A stretch of DNA of 22,642 nt from Candidatus Woesearchaeota archaeon (GCA_018302185.1 JAGVZX010000009.1:5203-27844); one strand, 5' to 3'; counted from the stretch's first letter, positions 1 to 7,940 are shown. The notes: generated by a model not told the origin, from the letters alone. A program made the numbers and translations.

Positions 1-174
1 AAAAGAGCTGAGTATTCAAGGCAGCAAGGCAAATTTGGTGAAGCAAGTTCAGATGAAAAAACTGTATTAAGCCTAATTAGAGAAATTGCAGATATTAACA
101 AAGCTAATACATCAACACAGGATCCCAATGCTCCAACTCTGCCAGGATTGCTGCCATTTACAACTGGAAAATAA
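1..174 (+). CDS. C-terminal end of an unidentified protein (5' truncated by window edge)
   Basis: Frame 1 is open from the first base and ends at TAA 172-174, giving 57 residues. The readable part is polar with one probable helix (EKTVLSLIREIADINKANTS), followed by a proline-containing tail ending PGLLPFTTGK. No start is in the window and I recognise no domain. The codon use and Q/N/T-rich composition resemble the other genes here, so I take it as the true end of a gene lying mostly to the left. It points toward RNA element copy A, which is on the opposite strand. Confidence 0.55.
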   Translation, partial: KRAEYSRQQGKFGEASSDEKTVLSLIREIADINKANTSTQDPNAPTLPGLLPFTTGK

Positions 175-231
175 TCTACATATCTTAATCGCCAGATAAT
201 TCTCTCAGTATGTGCATTTAAATATTTACGA

Positions 232-421
232 AGCAGCTGCCGCAGTTGGCACTGGCTTTAATAATACTATTAGTTGCTCCTCCTCTACGCTACGAAAATA
301 GATGTGATTATAGAAGACAATTGCGTGTTATGTCAATTGATGAGTTACTAGTTCGTATTGCCCGTCGCAACATTAGCATGGTCACTTTAGAATTGTGCCA
401 ACTAAATTGGCGGCAGCTGCT
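232..421 (-). ncRNA. Structured RNA element, copy A (subtype 2)
   Basis: This fills most of the 327-nt gap between the first gene tail and the gene at 502. Read on the minus strand it has an outer helix of 12 bp (410-421 with 232-243), a 7-nt 5' bulge (403-409, opposite one base at 244), and an inner helix of 8 bp (395-402 with 245-252). The core block GTTGCGACGGGC lies at 360-371, then a 73-nt spacer, then AGAGGAGGAGCAAC at 273-286. GTTGC and GCAAC can pair. A TATA-like TTTAAAT at 441-447 lies about 23 nt before the 5' end. No same-strand gene in the window lies downstream, which argues against a simple cis-regulatory leader. Function unknown. Confidence 0.75.
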
Positions 422-501
422 GTGCCTTCTCTCAGAAAGATTTAAATGTAATAAAGAATTCTATAAGGATAATAGATATATTTGTGAAAAGAGGGTGTTA
501 G

Positions 502-2085
502 ATGCCAAATCAAGCTTTAGTTAATTATATTGTTCAGCAGCTGAATAATGGTTTTAAGCAGGAGGCAATCTCTCAACATCTAATCAATAATGGGTATAAG
601 CAGCAGGATGTTCAAGAAGCTTTGACAGCAGCAAATGCAACCGTTTCTCAGCAAAGAACACCTTCCACAAATCAACCACAACTGCAGAACAAGGCAATAA
701 ATACACCAAATTTTCAGCAGCCTCAAATCCCGCAGGCAAACCCTCAATTAGTCTCATACATAACACAGCAGCGCAACATGGGGTTTTCTCAGGAGCAGAT
801 CAAAAGCTATCTTTTGAGATATGGTTATGGTGTTCAGCAAGTAGAGCCTGCAATCGATTCAGTATTTCATCCAAATGCAATGAATGCAGCAGCTAATAGC
901 AGTCATATTACCCATCTGGGGGCAGTCATTGTCAGCGTAATAGTTCTTGTCTCTGTATTCTCAGGCGCAGGCATCTTTTTCTTGTTCAATAATGCAGGCG
1001 AAGCTCCAGAGCTATTGGATTATCGCTTAGATGCTGCAAAAAAACTATTCAGTCCTGGCGAGACATTGATCTTCGAGGCAAGGATGGATAAGGCAGCAGG
1101 AGATGATTTTGATGTCAAGCTGACTCACACGATCTATGATAATGAAGACAATGAGATAGAGTCAGTTGATGAGACAGCAGAAGCTCAGCCAAGGATCGCA
1201 AGCAGGATGGAACTGCCGGACAACCTAAAGCCAGGCAGATATAAATTAGTCTCTACAGGCATTTATGGCGAAGATGATAGCCAGGAAGTTTCAGCAAGCT
1301 TTAATTTTGAAGTACAGGCAAAAGATGGGCTCTCAACAAAAACTGATGAAGATAAGAATGATAAAGATAAGATAGGAACACCTCCAACAACACAAAAGCC
1401 ATCACAGTTGCCTGACAAGAAGCTAGTGCCACAACCATCCTCATCCTCACAAACTCCTGTTGATGCACAGCCATCATCACAGGCTCCTTCATCCCAACAA
1501 TCGCCTCAATCATCACAGGCAGATGCACCTGCACAACCTTCTCCTCAGCCAGATGAGGACGAGCAAAAGGTTTCAATCGATAAGATAGAAGCAGATGTCA
1601 GGGTCAAGGCAGCAGACCCTGGCAGGATCTCAGAAGCAGATTCTCTTTGCCAGACCTTGACTACTCAAAATGAAAAAGATTATTGCTATTCAGACATAGC
1701 TGAAGTCAGCAAACAAAAACAATACTGCGACAAGATCAATCATCAGTACAGAAGGGATGTCTGCTACCTGAATAACTTTATGGAACAAGGGGATTATTCA
1801 GTCTGTGATGTCATAATAGATATCGAACTAAATCTGGCATGCAAAGAGCAGGCTAAGCGTTCAGTAACATCTGCTCAATCCTCTCTTCAGGCAACAAACT
1901 CTTCAGCTGCTGCACAATCATCAACATCACAGGCAACTCAAGATTCAGGCGTTGCTGAGCCATCCTTATCCTCCTCATCTGCATCACAAATAACTCCTCC
2001 AGTTCCAAGCGCTGAATCTCAGCCTAATCCTGATAATACGACTAGCACAACAAATACAGATACTGCTGCTGATCAAACAGCATAA
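502..2085 (+). CDS. Membrane-anchored surface protein with two UBA-like N-terminal repeats, Ig-like domain and six-cysteine domain
   Basis: The protein has 527 residues. The start is supported by GAGGGTG at 491-497. Residues 1-44 and about 79-123 are two copies of a short helical repeat (L-V-x-Y-I ... G-F-x-Q-E-x-I ... L ... G-Y), a UBA-like pattern found at the N terminus of many DPANN membrane proteins. A single membrane segment spans about 138-162. Residues 170-272 look like a beta-sandwich (Ig/MG-like), with an FSPGE motif early and LKPGRYKL near the end. A long Ser/Pro/Gln-rich linker (about 275-355) leads to a compact domain with six cysteines (383, 395, 409, 421, 435, 447), probably disulfide-bonded, and a Ser/Thr-rich tail. 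The repeats would be cytoplasmic and the rest outside. A role in cell-surface structure or host contact is a guess. It stands alone, without an operon partner. Confidence 0.72.
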   Translation: MPNQALVNYIVQQLNNGFKQEAISQHLINNGYKQQDVQEALTAANATVSQQRTPSTNQPQLQNKAINTPNFQQPQIPQANPQLVSYITQQRNMGFSQEQIKSYLLRYGYGVQQVEPAIDSVFHPNAMNAAANSSHITHLGAVIVSVIVLVSVFSGAGIFFLFNNAGEAPELLDYRLDAAKKLFSPGETLIFEARMDKAAGDDFDVKLTHTIYDNEDNEIESVDETAEAQPRIASRMELPDNLKPGRYKLVSTGIYGEDDSQEVSASFNFEVQAKDGLSTKTDEDKNDKDKIGTPPTTQKPSQLPDKKLVPQPSSSSQTPVDAQPSSQAPSSQQSPQSSQADAPAQPSPQPDEDEQKVSIDKIEADVRVKAADPGRISEADSLCQTLTTQNEKDYCYSDIAEVSKQKQYCDKINHQYRRDVCYLNNFMEQGDYSVCDVIIDIELNLACKEQAKRSVTSAQSSLQATNSSAAAQSSTSQATQDSGVAEPSLSSSSASQITPPVPSAESQPNPDNTTSTTNTDTAADQTA

Positions 2086-2180
2086 TCCAACTAATTAAGG
2101 AAGTAAAAATACTAACTAATAACAATAAATTATCTTATGATCAAAATAATAGTTTAAAAAAATCTATAACCTGTAATAAC

Positions 2181-2188
2181 TTAAAAAT
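2181..2188 (+). promoter_or_regulatory. TATA-like box of the Kef-type antiporter gene
   Basis: TTAAAAAT is centred about 28 nt before the ATG at 2213, and no ribosome site precedes that ATG. This spacing fits an archaeal promoter giving a leaderless transcript. Confidence 0.5.
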
Positions 2189-2212
2189 AAAACATTAATT
2201 GATAAGTAAAAC

Positions 2213-4024
2213 ATGGTAAATCTGATACTCGAGCTTGGGATCGTGATGATATTAGCGACTTTTTTTGGATTTATTGCCAGAGCTCTTAAGCAGCCTTTGA
2301 TTCCAGGTTATATATTTGCAGGCATACTGGTTGGTCCTGTCTTAGGATTGGTCACAAATTCAGAGACAATTGCCCAGATGAGCGAGATAGGCATTGCATT
2401 TTTTCTGTTTGTCATAGGCTTAGAGATAACAGTAACAAAATTAAAAGATGTCTTATCTGTCTCTTTGCTTGGCGGAAGCTTACAGATCCTTACATTACTG
2501 TTGTTTGGGTTATGGGCAGCGTATTTTCTTGGATTCAGCCACATAGAGATGATCTACATTGCGCTTATCGTGACATTTTCATCTACCATGGTCGTGATAA
2601 AATTATTATCAGATAAGAAACAGCTTGACACATTGCATGCGCGCATCATAATTGGCATTCTTTTGCTTGAAGACCTGTTTGCAGTGTTTGCATTATCTAC
2701 CATGTCAATAATTGAAAATATCACTCCAGCTGTATTCTTGATAGCATTATTCAAGGGTGCAATATTTCTTCTAGGTGCAATCCTGATAATAATGTATGTG
2801 GTGCAGCCATTGTTCAGGTTTGCAGCAAAATCCCAGGAATTATTCCTGTTGTTATCACTAGCAACATGTTTCTTTTTCTCGATACTTGCGCTGAATGTCG
2901 GAAATATTATGACTTATCTCATCACTCACCTGCTAAATGTAACTGGCATGGATGTGTTGGGATTATCAAGCTCTCCGCAGCTGTTGACCAGCTTAAAATC
3001 AGGGTTCTCTATAGCAATAGGGGCATTTGTTGCAGGAGTAGGATTAGCTAACCTTCCTTACAATATTGAGATCATCGGCAAGGTAAAGCCATTAAAAGAT
3101 TTTTTTGCAACAATCTTCTATGTCTCGCTTGGTTTAGGCATAGGTGTCAATTTTAGCGAGAGTGTGTTATTGCCAGTGATAATGCTTACATTATTTGTTG
3201 TCTTGGTCAAGCCATTTGTGATCATGCTTATCTGCAGCATATTTGGGTATGCTAAAAAGCCAAGCTTTCAGGCAGCGATCTCATTGACACAGGTAAGCGA
3301 ATTTTCACTGATCATAGTTGCGCAAGGCATAGTTTTAGGGCAGATAAACAATGATATCCTTGTGATTGCGATTGCTTTGTCTATCATAACAATCTCTTCA
3401 ACTTCTTATCTCAGCAAATATGAAGACTGGATCTATAACAAGTTCTTCAGGCATATTGCATTTTTTGACAAGATCAGCCCTGCAAAGAATCTGGAATATA
3501 TTCCTGAAAAATCAAAAATAGATGTTGTCGTGATAGGGTATAATCGGATAGGGTATAGCGTAGTAAATAAGTTAAAAAAACTCAGGAAAAAACTCTTGGT
3601 CGTTGATTTTAACCCTGAGGCAATAAGAGCTTTAATTGCTCAAAAAATACCCTGCATCTACGGCGATATATCTGATCCTGAAATAATTGAGAGGCTGGAG
3701 CTGAAATCAATAAAGACAGTTATATCTACAGTATCTGATCTGGCAGATAATAAATTATTGATAACAAAGCTTAAGCATGAAAACAAGGATGCTGTTGCAA
3801 TCGTGACTGCATTGGATGTTCCTGAAGCGTTGGAATTATATGGCGCAGGAGCTGATTATGTCATACTGCCTCATTACATAGGCGGAGAGCATGTTTCTCT
3901 CTTGTTAGAAGATTTTTCAAAGAATATCAAGAAGATATTAAAGGTAAAGACTGCGCATATAGATGAGCTGCAGCGAAGGCATAGCTTTGGAAATCATCAT
4001 CACATGAACAGGAACATAGGATAG
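2213..4024 (+). CDS. Kef-type cation/H+ antiporter (CPA2 family) with C-terminal TrkA-N/RCK domain
   Basis: This 603-residue protein has an N-terminal antiporter domain of about 12 hydrophobic segments (residues 1-400) and a cytoplasmic nucleotide-binding domain (about 434-570). Family landmarks are FLFVIGLEI at 64-72, the acidic pair E153-D154 in the LLLEDLFAVFA segment where KefB/KefC proteins usually have Gln-Asp, and GAFVAGVGLAN near 270-280. The RCK domain starts DVVVIGYNRIG at 437-447. Its glycine loop is GYNRIG rather than the usual GxGxxG, so the middle glycine is Asn, while D465 is in place to bind a nucleotide ribose. The role is probably exchange of K+ or Na+ for protons at the cell membrane; the ion cannot be told from sequence. 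The gene appears leaderless. Confidence 0.92.
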   Translation: MVNLILELGIVMILATFFGFIARALKQPLIPGYIFAGILVGPVLGLVTNSETIAQMSEIGIAFFLFVIGLEITVTKLKDVLSVSLLGGSLQILTLLLFGLWAAYFLGFSHIEMIYIALIVTFSSTMVVIKLLSDKKQLDTLHARIIIGILLLEDLFAVFALSTMSIIENITPAVFLIALFKGAIFLLGAILIIMYVVQPLFRFAAKSQELFLLLSLATCFFFSILALNVGNIMTYLITHLLNVTGMDVLGLSSSPQLLTSLKSGFSIAIGAFVAGVGLANLPYNIEIIGKVKPLKDFFATIFYVSLGLGIGVNFSESVLLPVIMLTLFVVLVKPFVIMLICSIFGYAKKPSFQAAISLTQVSEFSLIIVAQGIVLGQINNDILVIAIALSIITISSTSYLSKYEDWIYNKFFRHIAFFDKISPAKNLEYIPEKSKIDVVVIGYNRIGYSVVNKLKKLRKKLLVVDFNPEAIRALIAQKIPCIYGDISDPEIIERLELKSIKTVISTVSDLADNKLLITKLKHENKDAVAIVTALDVPEALELYGAGADYVILPHYIGGEHVSLLLEDFSKNIKKILKVKTAHIDELQRRHSFGNHHHMNRNIG

Positions 4025-4068
4025 TTTTAAATAAGAACATTATATTTGTTTAGCTACAACAACATATA

Positions 4069-4267
4069 AAGCGGCAGAGACTGCCAATATTTGACGAACA
4101 CAAATGAACAATAAACCTGCTAATGTTGCGACGGGCAGGCTTGAACCAGTAAAGCAGAAATATTCGCAGACAATAACTATGCTAACAAGCATAAGATTAA
4201 CTAAGTAAAGAGGAGGAGCAACTCTTTGATGCTCAAAGCTAGTGTTCGTCGGCAGTCTCTGCCGTTT
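4069..4267 (+). ncRNA. Structured RNA element, copy B (subtype 1)
   Basis: This occupies the 326-nt gap between 4024 and 4351. The outer helix of 17 bp (4069-4085 with 4251-4267, one G-T pair) is followed by a 7-nt 5' bulge (4086-4092) with nothing opposite, and then a 9-bp inner helix (4093-4101 with 4242-4250). Core block 1, GTTGCGACGGGC, is at 4125-4136; core block 2, AGAGGAGGAGCAAC, is at 4209-4222, 72 nt later. A TATA-like TATATTT at 4041-4047 lies about 25 nt upstream. It is on the same strand as both neighbours and ends 83 nt before the next ATG. No ORF lies inside. Confidence 0.78.
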
Positions 4268-4350
4268 GATAAGACATTAGTGAACAAACTACAACAATAC
4301 CCAACATTTATTATCAATAACTGATTAATCCATTATCTAAAGAGGCACAC

Positions 4351-5142
4351 ATGAGAAAACACAAAACTAGTTCAAAAATAAATCCAAAAACACAGACAAA
4401 GACTAAATTTGAACTGAAGAGCCATGAGCTCAGCATCAGCAATATCCTGGCTTTGTCATTAAGGCTTTTAGGTGATAACTATAAGCTTCTGCTTGCCATA
4501 TTCCTGATAATCTACCTGCCTTTAGATATTATTCCTTTATTCTTTCCGCAGCTGGACAGCTTTCAGGCATATAAAACTGCACAGATAAATTCCTCGTCGG
4601 TCAATTATGGATATACAGCATACGGCATAATCAAAGGCCTGCTTGGGATGCTTGCTACAATAGCAGTCATATATGCAGCTAACTCAATACTGGCGCACAA
4701 AAAGATCACATTGAAACAGAGTTTTCTTGCTGCAAAAGAAAGATGGCTTGATCTGCTTTTAACATCACTTTTATCTGCAGTGATATTATTAGGGCTGACA
4801 TTGCTGTTGATAGTGCCAGGAGTGATCTATTACATATATTATCTCTTTTTTTCAGTTGTTGTTGTGCTGAAAGATCTTAAATACAAACAAGCCCTGGACT
4901 ACAGCAAAAGCCTTGTGAGAGGAAGATGGTGGAAAGTATTTGGATTCTTCTTAATCTTGTTTGCATTATCATTCGTGATAGGCATAAGCATCAGCACACT
5001 CGTATCTTTTACCAAATATAGCACGGTTTTGGGCGTAGCAGGAAATCTCATCCTTGATTTTTATGCATTATTTGCAGTAATCTGTGTTACTGTGTACTTT
5101 GTCAATCTCGATTCATTGCCACGTAGAAAATCAGAGTCATAA
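4351..5142 (+). CDS. Multi-pass membrane protein, YciC / GPDPase-membrane-domain-like
   Basis: The protein has 263 residues: a basic N-terminal tail (1-25), then about five to six hydrophobic segments (near 45-63, 95-113, 135-156, 157-173, 196-217, 228-252). The stretch LLIVPGVIYYIYYLFF (152-167), followed by VVLKDLKYKQALDYSKSLV and then RGRWWKVFG at 190-198, matches a pattern shared by YciC/UPF0259-type proteins and the membrane domain attached to some glycerophosphodiester phosphodiesterases. I see no catalytic residues, so I make no enzymatic claim. The start has a weak GAGG site at 4342-4345. It is followed after 16 nt by a small membrane protein gene, probably in the same transcript. Confidence 0.75.
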   Translation: MRKHKTSSKINPKTQTKTKFELKSHELSISNILALSLRLLGDNYKLLLAIFLIIYLPLDIIPLFFPQLDSFQAYKTAQINSSSVNYGYTAYGIIKGLLGMLATIAVIYAANSILAHKKITLKQSFLAAKERWLDLLLTSLLSAVILLGLTLLLIVPGVIYYIYYLFFSVVVVLKDLKYKQALDYSKSLVRGRWWKVFGFFLILFALSFVIGISISTLVSFTKYSTVLGVAGNLILDFYALFAVICVTVYFVNLDSLPRRKSES

Positions 5143-5158
5143 CATCTAAGGTAATAGA

Positions 5159-5362
5159 ATGAAACTGCTTGATAATCCGATAATCAGAAACATAGCAGGA
5201 TATTCCCTAATCGTGCTGGGCATCATCGGGCTTTTCCTACCTGCTTTGCAAGGAATACTTTTAATACTGGCAGGCATATACGTACTTCAGCACCATAAGA
5301 TCAAGCATACGTTTGCAAAGATCTACCATGTTGTTAGAAAGAAACAAAAAAATAACAAATAA
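5159..5362 (+). CDS. Small two-helix membrane protein (DUF454/PGPGW-like)
   Basis: The 67 residues contain two hydrophobic segments (about 12-28 and 30-44) joined by a short FLPALQG turn, and a strongly basic C-terminal tail ending KKQKNNK. The pattern GIIGLFLPALQGILLILAG resembles the LPxxPGxxLLxxGL core of small bacterial and archaeal membrane proteins of the DUF454 and PGPGW types, although the PGPGW signature itself is absent. It lies 16 nt after the preceding membrane protein gene, and the AAGGTAATAG before its ATG may be a weak ribosome site. Function unknown. Confidence 0.62.
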   Translation: MKLLDNPIIRNIAGYSLIVLGIIGLFLPALQGILLILAGIYVLQHHKIKHTFAKIYHVVRKKQKNNK

Positions 5363-5377
5363 TACTTAATTCACATA

Positions 5378-5580
5378 AAAAGCAGTGGCGACTGCCATTA
5401 TATGACGAACATAATTCACAATAACTAAACTAATGTTGCGACGGGCAAAACCATCCAACATAACATCAATTATTACAATTCACAATACTTTCCTAGGTAC
5501 ACAGCAAATAACATAACCTAGAGGAGGAGCAACTAATAGATGAACTAAGCAAGTGTTCGTCGGCAGTCGCCACTGCTTTT
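5378..5580 (+). ncRNA. Structured RNA element, copy C (subtype 1)
   Basis: This fills the 267-nt gap between 5362 and 5630. The outer helix is a perfect 19 bp (5378-5396 with 5562-5580), followed by a 7-nt 5' bulge (5397-5403) and a 9-bp inner helix (5404-5412 with 5553-5561, one T-G pair). Core block 1 is at 5435-5446 and core block 2 at 5520-5533, with 73 nt between them. Compared with copy B, the inner helix is nearly identical, but the outer helix differs at many positions and is still fully paired. It ends 49 nt before the YhbY gene. The TTTT closing the outer helix might aid termination. Confidence 0.78.
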
Positions 5581-5629
5581 AGGGATAAAATTTTAATGCT
5601 ACTAGCAAATAAATAACACTAACAAAAAA

Positions 5630-5893
5630 ATGGCAACCATTAACACAAAAGAATTAAAAAAACAAGCAAGAGCATTGCAGGCAATAGTCAGGATAGGCAA
5701 GAACGGCATAACTGACAATCTTATTGAGGAGATAAAAAAGATAATAAAGCTGAGAAAGCTGATAAAAGTAAAGTTTTTGCCGTCATTCAGCGATGAGCAG
5801 GATCGTCATGAAGCAGCCAAAGAGATTGCAGAGAAGACAGAAAGCTTGCTGGTGCAGGTAATCGGCAATAATATTGTGCTGTACAAAAGATAA
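5630..5893 (+). CDS. CRS1-YhbY domain RNA-binding protein
   Basis: The 87 residues cover one complete CRM (CRS1-YhbY) domain and nothing else. The N-terminal helix (KELKKQARALQAIVRIGKNG) leads into the GKNG loop at 23-26, the GxxG signature used for RNA contact. The ITDNLIEEIKKIIKLRKLIKVKF stretch and the final strand VQVIGNNIVLYKR are also as in the family. Bacterial YhbY associates with pre-50S ribosomal particles, and archaeal single-domain homologues are presumed to act in ribosome assembly. The gene follows RNA element copy C on the same strand, 49 nt downstream. That makes it a natural candidate partner, but there is no further evidence. No ribosome site is seen. Confidence 0.9.
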   Translation: MATINTKELKKQARALQAIVRIGKNGITDNLIEEIKKIIKLRKLIKVKFLPSFSDEQDRHEAAKEIAEKTESLLVQVIGNNIVLYKR

Positions 5894-5952
5894 TTTTAGT
5901 ATGATTTTAATCCTCAACTAAAATATCCATAAAAAATATTTGACCCATAAAC

Positions 5953-7077
5953 ATGAAGATTGAACCTGAATTTTTCAAAAAGCCAGTTAAGCCAAGCAAA
6001 GTTAATATAAATTATTTTTTTATGTGGATGCTGGTGTTTATACCTCTATCCATAGCATTAAAAGTTCTGAACTATAATGGCACATTAATATTTGTAACCT
6101 CTATCTTGGCGCTTGTGTCAATCGCTAGGTATCTTGGAAAAGCGACTGAACAGATAAGCATACAGACAAATAATACTATTGGAGCTTTGCTAAATGCAAC
6201 ATTTGGAAATATAATTGAACTGATTATCGCAATTCTTGCTATCTCTCGAGGATATTTTGAACTAGTGCAGGCATCTATCGTTGGCTCAATCATGTGTAAC
6301 ATTTTATTGCTGGTTGGCTTAAGCATATTTTTTGGCGGTCTGAAGTTTACTGAGCAGAAATTTAACAAGCAAGCAGCAGGTGTTAGCTCTACAATGTTAA
6401 TCATCTCTGTTGTTGGATTGAGTGTTCCAACTTTATTTGCATATCTGCCAACTATGGGCAGTTCACAGCCAAGAGTTGAGTCAATATTAACATTAAGTTT
6501 GCTTCTTTCCGGTATACTCGCTTTAGTTTACATTGCAGGATTGCTCTTTACTTTATTCACTCATAAGCATTTGTTTGATATCACAGATGAATATGCTGAA
6601 GAGCATATCAAGCCAGAATGGACAAGGCGTTTTGCATCAATTGTCTTGTTTGTATTTACCCTATTTGCAGCAATTGAATCTGAATTTTTAATCAGCACAG
6701 TCAGTCATGTGTCTGAATCAATAGGCCTGTCACAGACATTTATCGGCATAGTCATTGTTGCAATCATCACAAACATTGCAGAGAAATCCGCTGCAATCAC
6801 GATGGCGTTAAAGAATAAGATATCATTGTCTATAGAGATTGGCACAAGTTCTGCAATTCAGATAGCATTATTCGTAGTCCCAATACTTGTGTTTGTAAGC
6901 ACATTTATCCTGCATAAGCCATTTATGGTATTATTCAGTTTCTTCCAGATAATCGCTATGATATTTGCAGTCATGATAGTGAATTATTTATCCAGTGACG
7001 GAAGATGCAATTGGTTAGAAGGACTGCAGTTAGTAAGTGTGTATTTAATACTCGCAGTTGCGTTTTATTTCGTGTAA
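5953..7077 (+). CDS. Calcium/cation:proton exchanger (CaCA superfamily, CAX-like)
   Basis: The 374 residues form about 10-11 membrane helices in two inverted halves. The first alpha repeat contains GNIIELIIAILAI (85-97, E89), followed by GSIMCNILLLVGLS (111-124). The second contains ITNIAEKSAAITMALKNK (272-289, E277) and then GTSSAIQIALFVVP. An acidic loop (about 209-223, DITDEYAEEH) separates the halves. The two conserved glutamates point to Ca2+ or similar cation extrusion driven by protons. The second motif is unusual: CAX proteins normally read G-N-A-A-E-H, whereas here it is T-N-I-A-E-K, so the histidine is Lys. A TATA-like AAAATAT at 5919-5925 lies about 30 nt before the ATG, suggesting a leaderless message. 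Confidence 0.9.
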   Translation: MKIEPEFFKKPVKPSKVNINYFFMWMLVFIPLSIALKVLNYNGTLIFVTSILALVSIARYLGKATEQISIQTNNTIGALLNATFGNIIELIIAILAISRGYFELVQASIVGSIMCNILLLVGLSIFFGGLKFTEQKFNKQAAGVSSTMLIISVVGLSVPTLFAYLPTMGSSQPRVESILTLSLLLSGILALVYIAGLLFTLFTHKHLFDITDEYAEEHIKPEWTRRFASIVLFVFTLFAAIESEFLISTVSHVSESIGLSQTFIGIVIVAIITNIAEKSAAITMALKNKISLSIEIGTSSAIQIALFVVPILVFVSTFILHKPFMVLFSFFQIIAMIFAVMIVNYLSSDGRCNWLEGLQLVSVYLILAVAFYFV

Positions 7078-7084
7078 GAAGGAA

Positions 7085-7378
7085 ATGGTATTCCTATTCA
7101 AACTAATCGGTGCAGTTGGACTGATCCTGATAGCTTTAGGAGTAATAACCAAGCAAAGAAAAGTTCAAGACAAATACTACCTACTAGGTGGATTGTTTTT
7201 AACAGTTTACAGCATTTATATCAAAGATGTTGTGTTTATAGTTCTGCAAATTATATTTTTGGTTGCTGCTGGATATGATCTGGTTAAGAGTGATACTTTT
7301 TTTGGCAATAATTCCAGAATAAATACTAAATCTAATTCTAGAAAAATTAAAAAATCCTCTAACTCTAAAAGAAAATAA
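7085..7378 (+). CDS. Small membrane protein with basic tail
   Basis: The 97 residues contain three hydrophobic stretches (about 2-20, 34-44, 47-64), then a Ser/Lys/Arg-rich C terminus that is probably cytoplasmic. I chose ATG 7085, preceded by AAGAAGGA, over the in-frame TTG at 7058, which would overlap the exchanger gene and add a polar stretch. It begins 7 nt after the exchanger stop, so the two are probably co-transcribed and perhaps functionally tied. No family recognised. Confidence 0.6.
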   Translation: MVFLFKLIGAVGLILIALGVITKQRKVQDKYYLLGGLFLTVYSIYIKDVVFIVLQIIFLVAAGYDLVKSDTFFGNNSRINTKSNSRKIKKSSNSKRK

Positions 7379-7397
7379 ATAGACTAAAAATTAAGTC

Positions 7398-7940
7398 TCA
7401 TTGTTGTGGTTTCTTAATATGATCTGGCCTGTTGAAGCTCTTGATCAAAAACTTTCCAGGCGTCTTGTCCATGTCAACAAAATTATCTGTAACATCTTTT
7501 ATTCTCGAACTTGCGCTTTTGCCGAATGCAATCACTTCTGTTCTGCAACCTAATGCAGTAACATGCTCTAACAGATCTTTAAAATCACCGTCGCCAGAAA
7601 CAAGCACAACACAATCAAGCTTATTTGCCATCCTCATTATATCCATCGCAATGCCAACATCCCAGTCGCCTTTTTTAGCTCCACCATAGAAGACTTGAAG
7701 GTCTTTTGCACGAATCTCTATACCCATCGCCTCAAGCGCATCAAAGAAATTCTGTTCATCCTTGACATCTGCCTTGATGACATAGGCAAATGCTCTTATC
7801 AGCTTTCTTCCGTTGACTGCTGTCTTCAGGATTGCATTAAAATTAACTTTTGCATTATATAGATTTCTTCCAGAATAATACATGTTTTGTACGTCTATGA
7901 AAACCCCTACTCTCTGGTCCTTGTGTTGCGCTGTTACCAT
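7398..7940 (-). CDS. NYN-domain (PIN-like, LabA/DUF88) putative RNase
   Basis: The 180 residues cover a single NYN domain. The acidic residues expected at the metal site are visible: D16 and N19 in VFIDVQN, D94 and D100 in DWDVGIAMDIMRMAN, and D117 and D119 in VLVSGDGDF. The chain is a normal length for stand-alone members. NYN proteins share the PIN nuclease fold and are generally thought to cleave RNA; no specific target can be named. A clear ribosome site (AAAAGGTG, minus strand, 7946-7953) precedes the ATG. The gene converges with the small membrane protein gene, leaving only 19 nt between the stops. Confidence 0.9.
   Translation of the reverse strand: MVTAQHKDQRVGVFIDVQNMYYSGRNLYNAKVNFNAILKTAVNGRKLIRAFAYVIKADVKDEQNFFDALEAMGIEIRAKDLQVFYGGAKKGDWDVGIAMDIMRMANKLDCVVLVSGDGDFKDLLEHVTALGCRTEVIAFGKSASSRIKDVTDNFVDMDKTPGKFLIKSFNRPDHIKKPQQ

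Noticed and set aside
246..524. Open frame of 92 codons across the gap before the surface protein
   Set aside because: It lies almost wholly within RNA element copy A, its sequence is explained by the element's conserved blocks, and it runs into the start of the gene at 502. No similar frame is open in the other copies.
232..5580. Element copies as a miniature inverted-repeat transposon
   Set aside because: No target-site duplication is visible at the borders, terminal repeats differ between copies while staying paired, and the inner spacing is fixed. A mobile origin is not excluded but is not the best reading.
4069..5630. Element copies as riboswitches of the downstream genes
   Set aside because: Downstream genes are unrelated (YciC-like, YhbY, methyltransferase), copy A precedes no same-strand gene in the window, and no alternative terminator or ribosome-site hairpin is seen.
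7058..7084. TTG start for the small membrane protein after the exchanger
   Set aside because: It would overlap the exchanger gene; ATG 7085 with AAGAAGGA before it is better placed.
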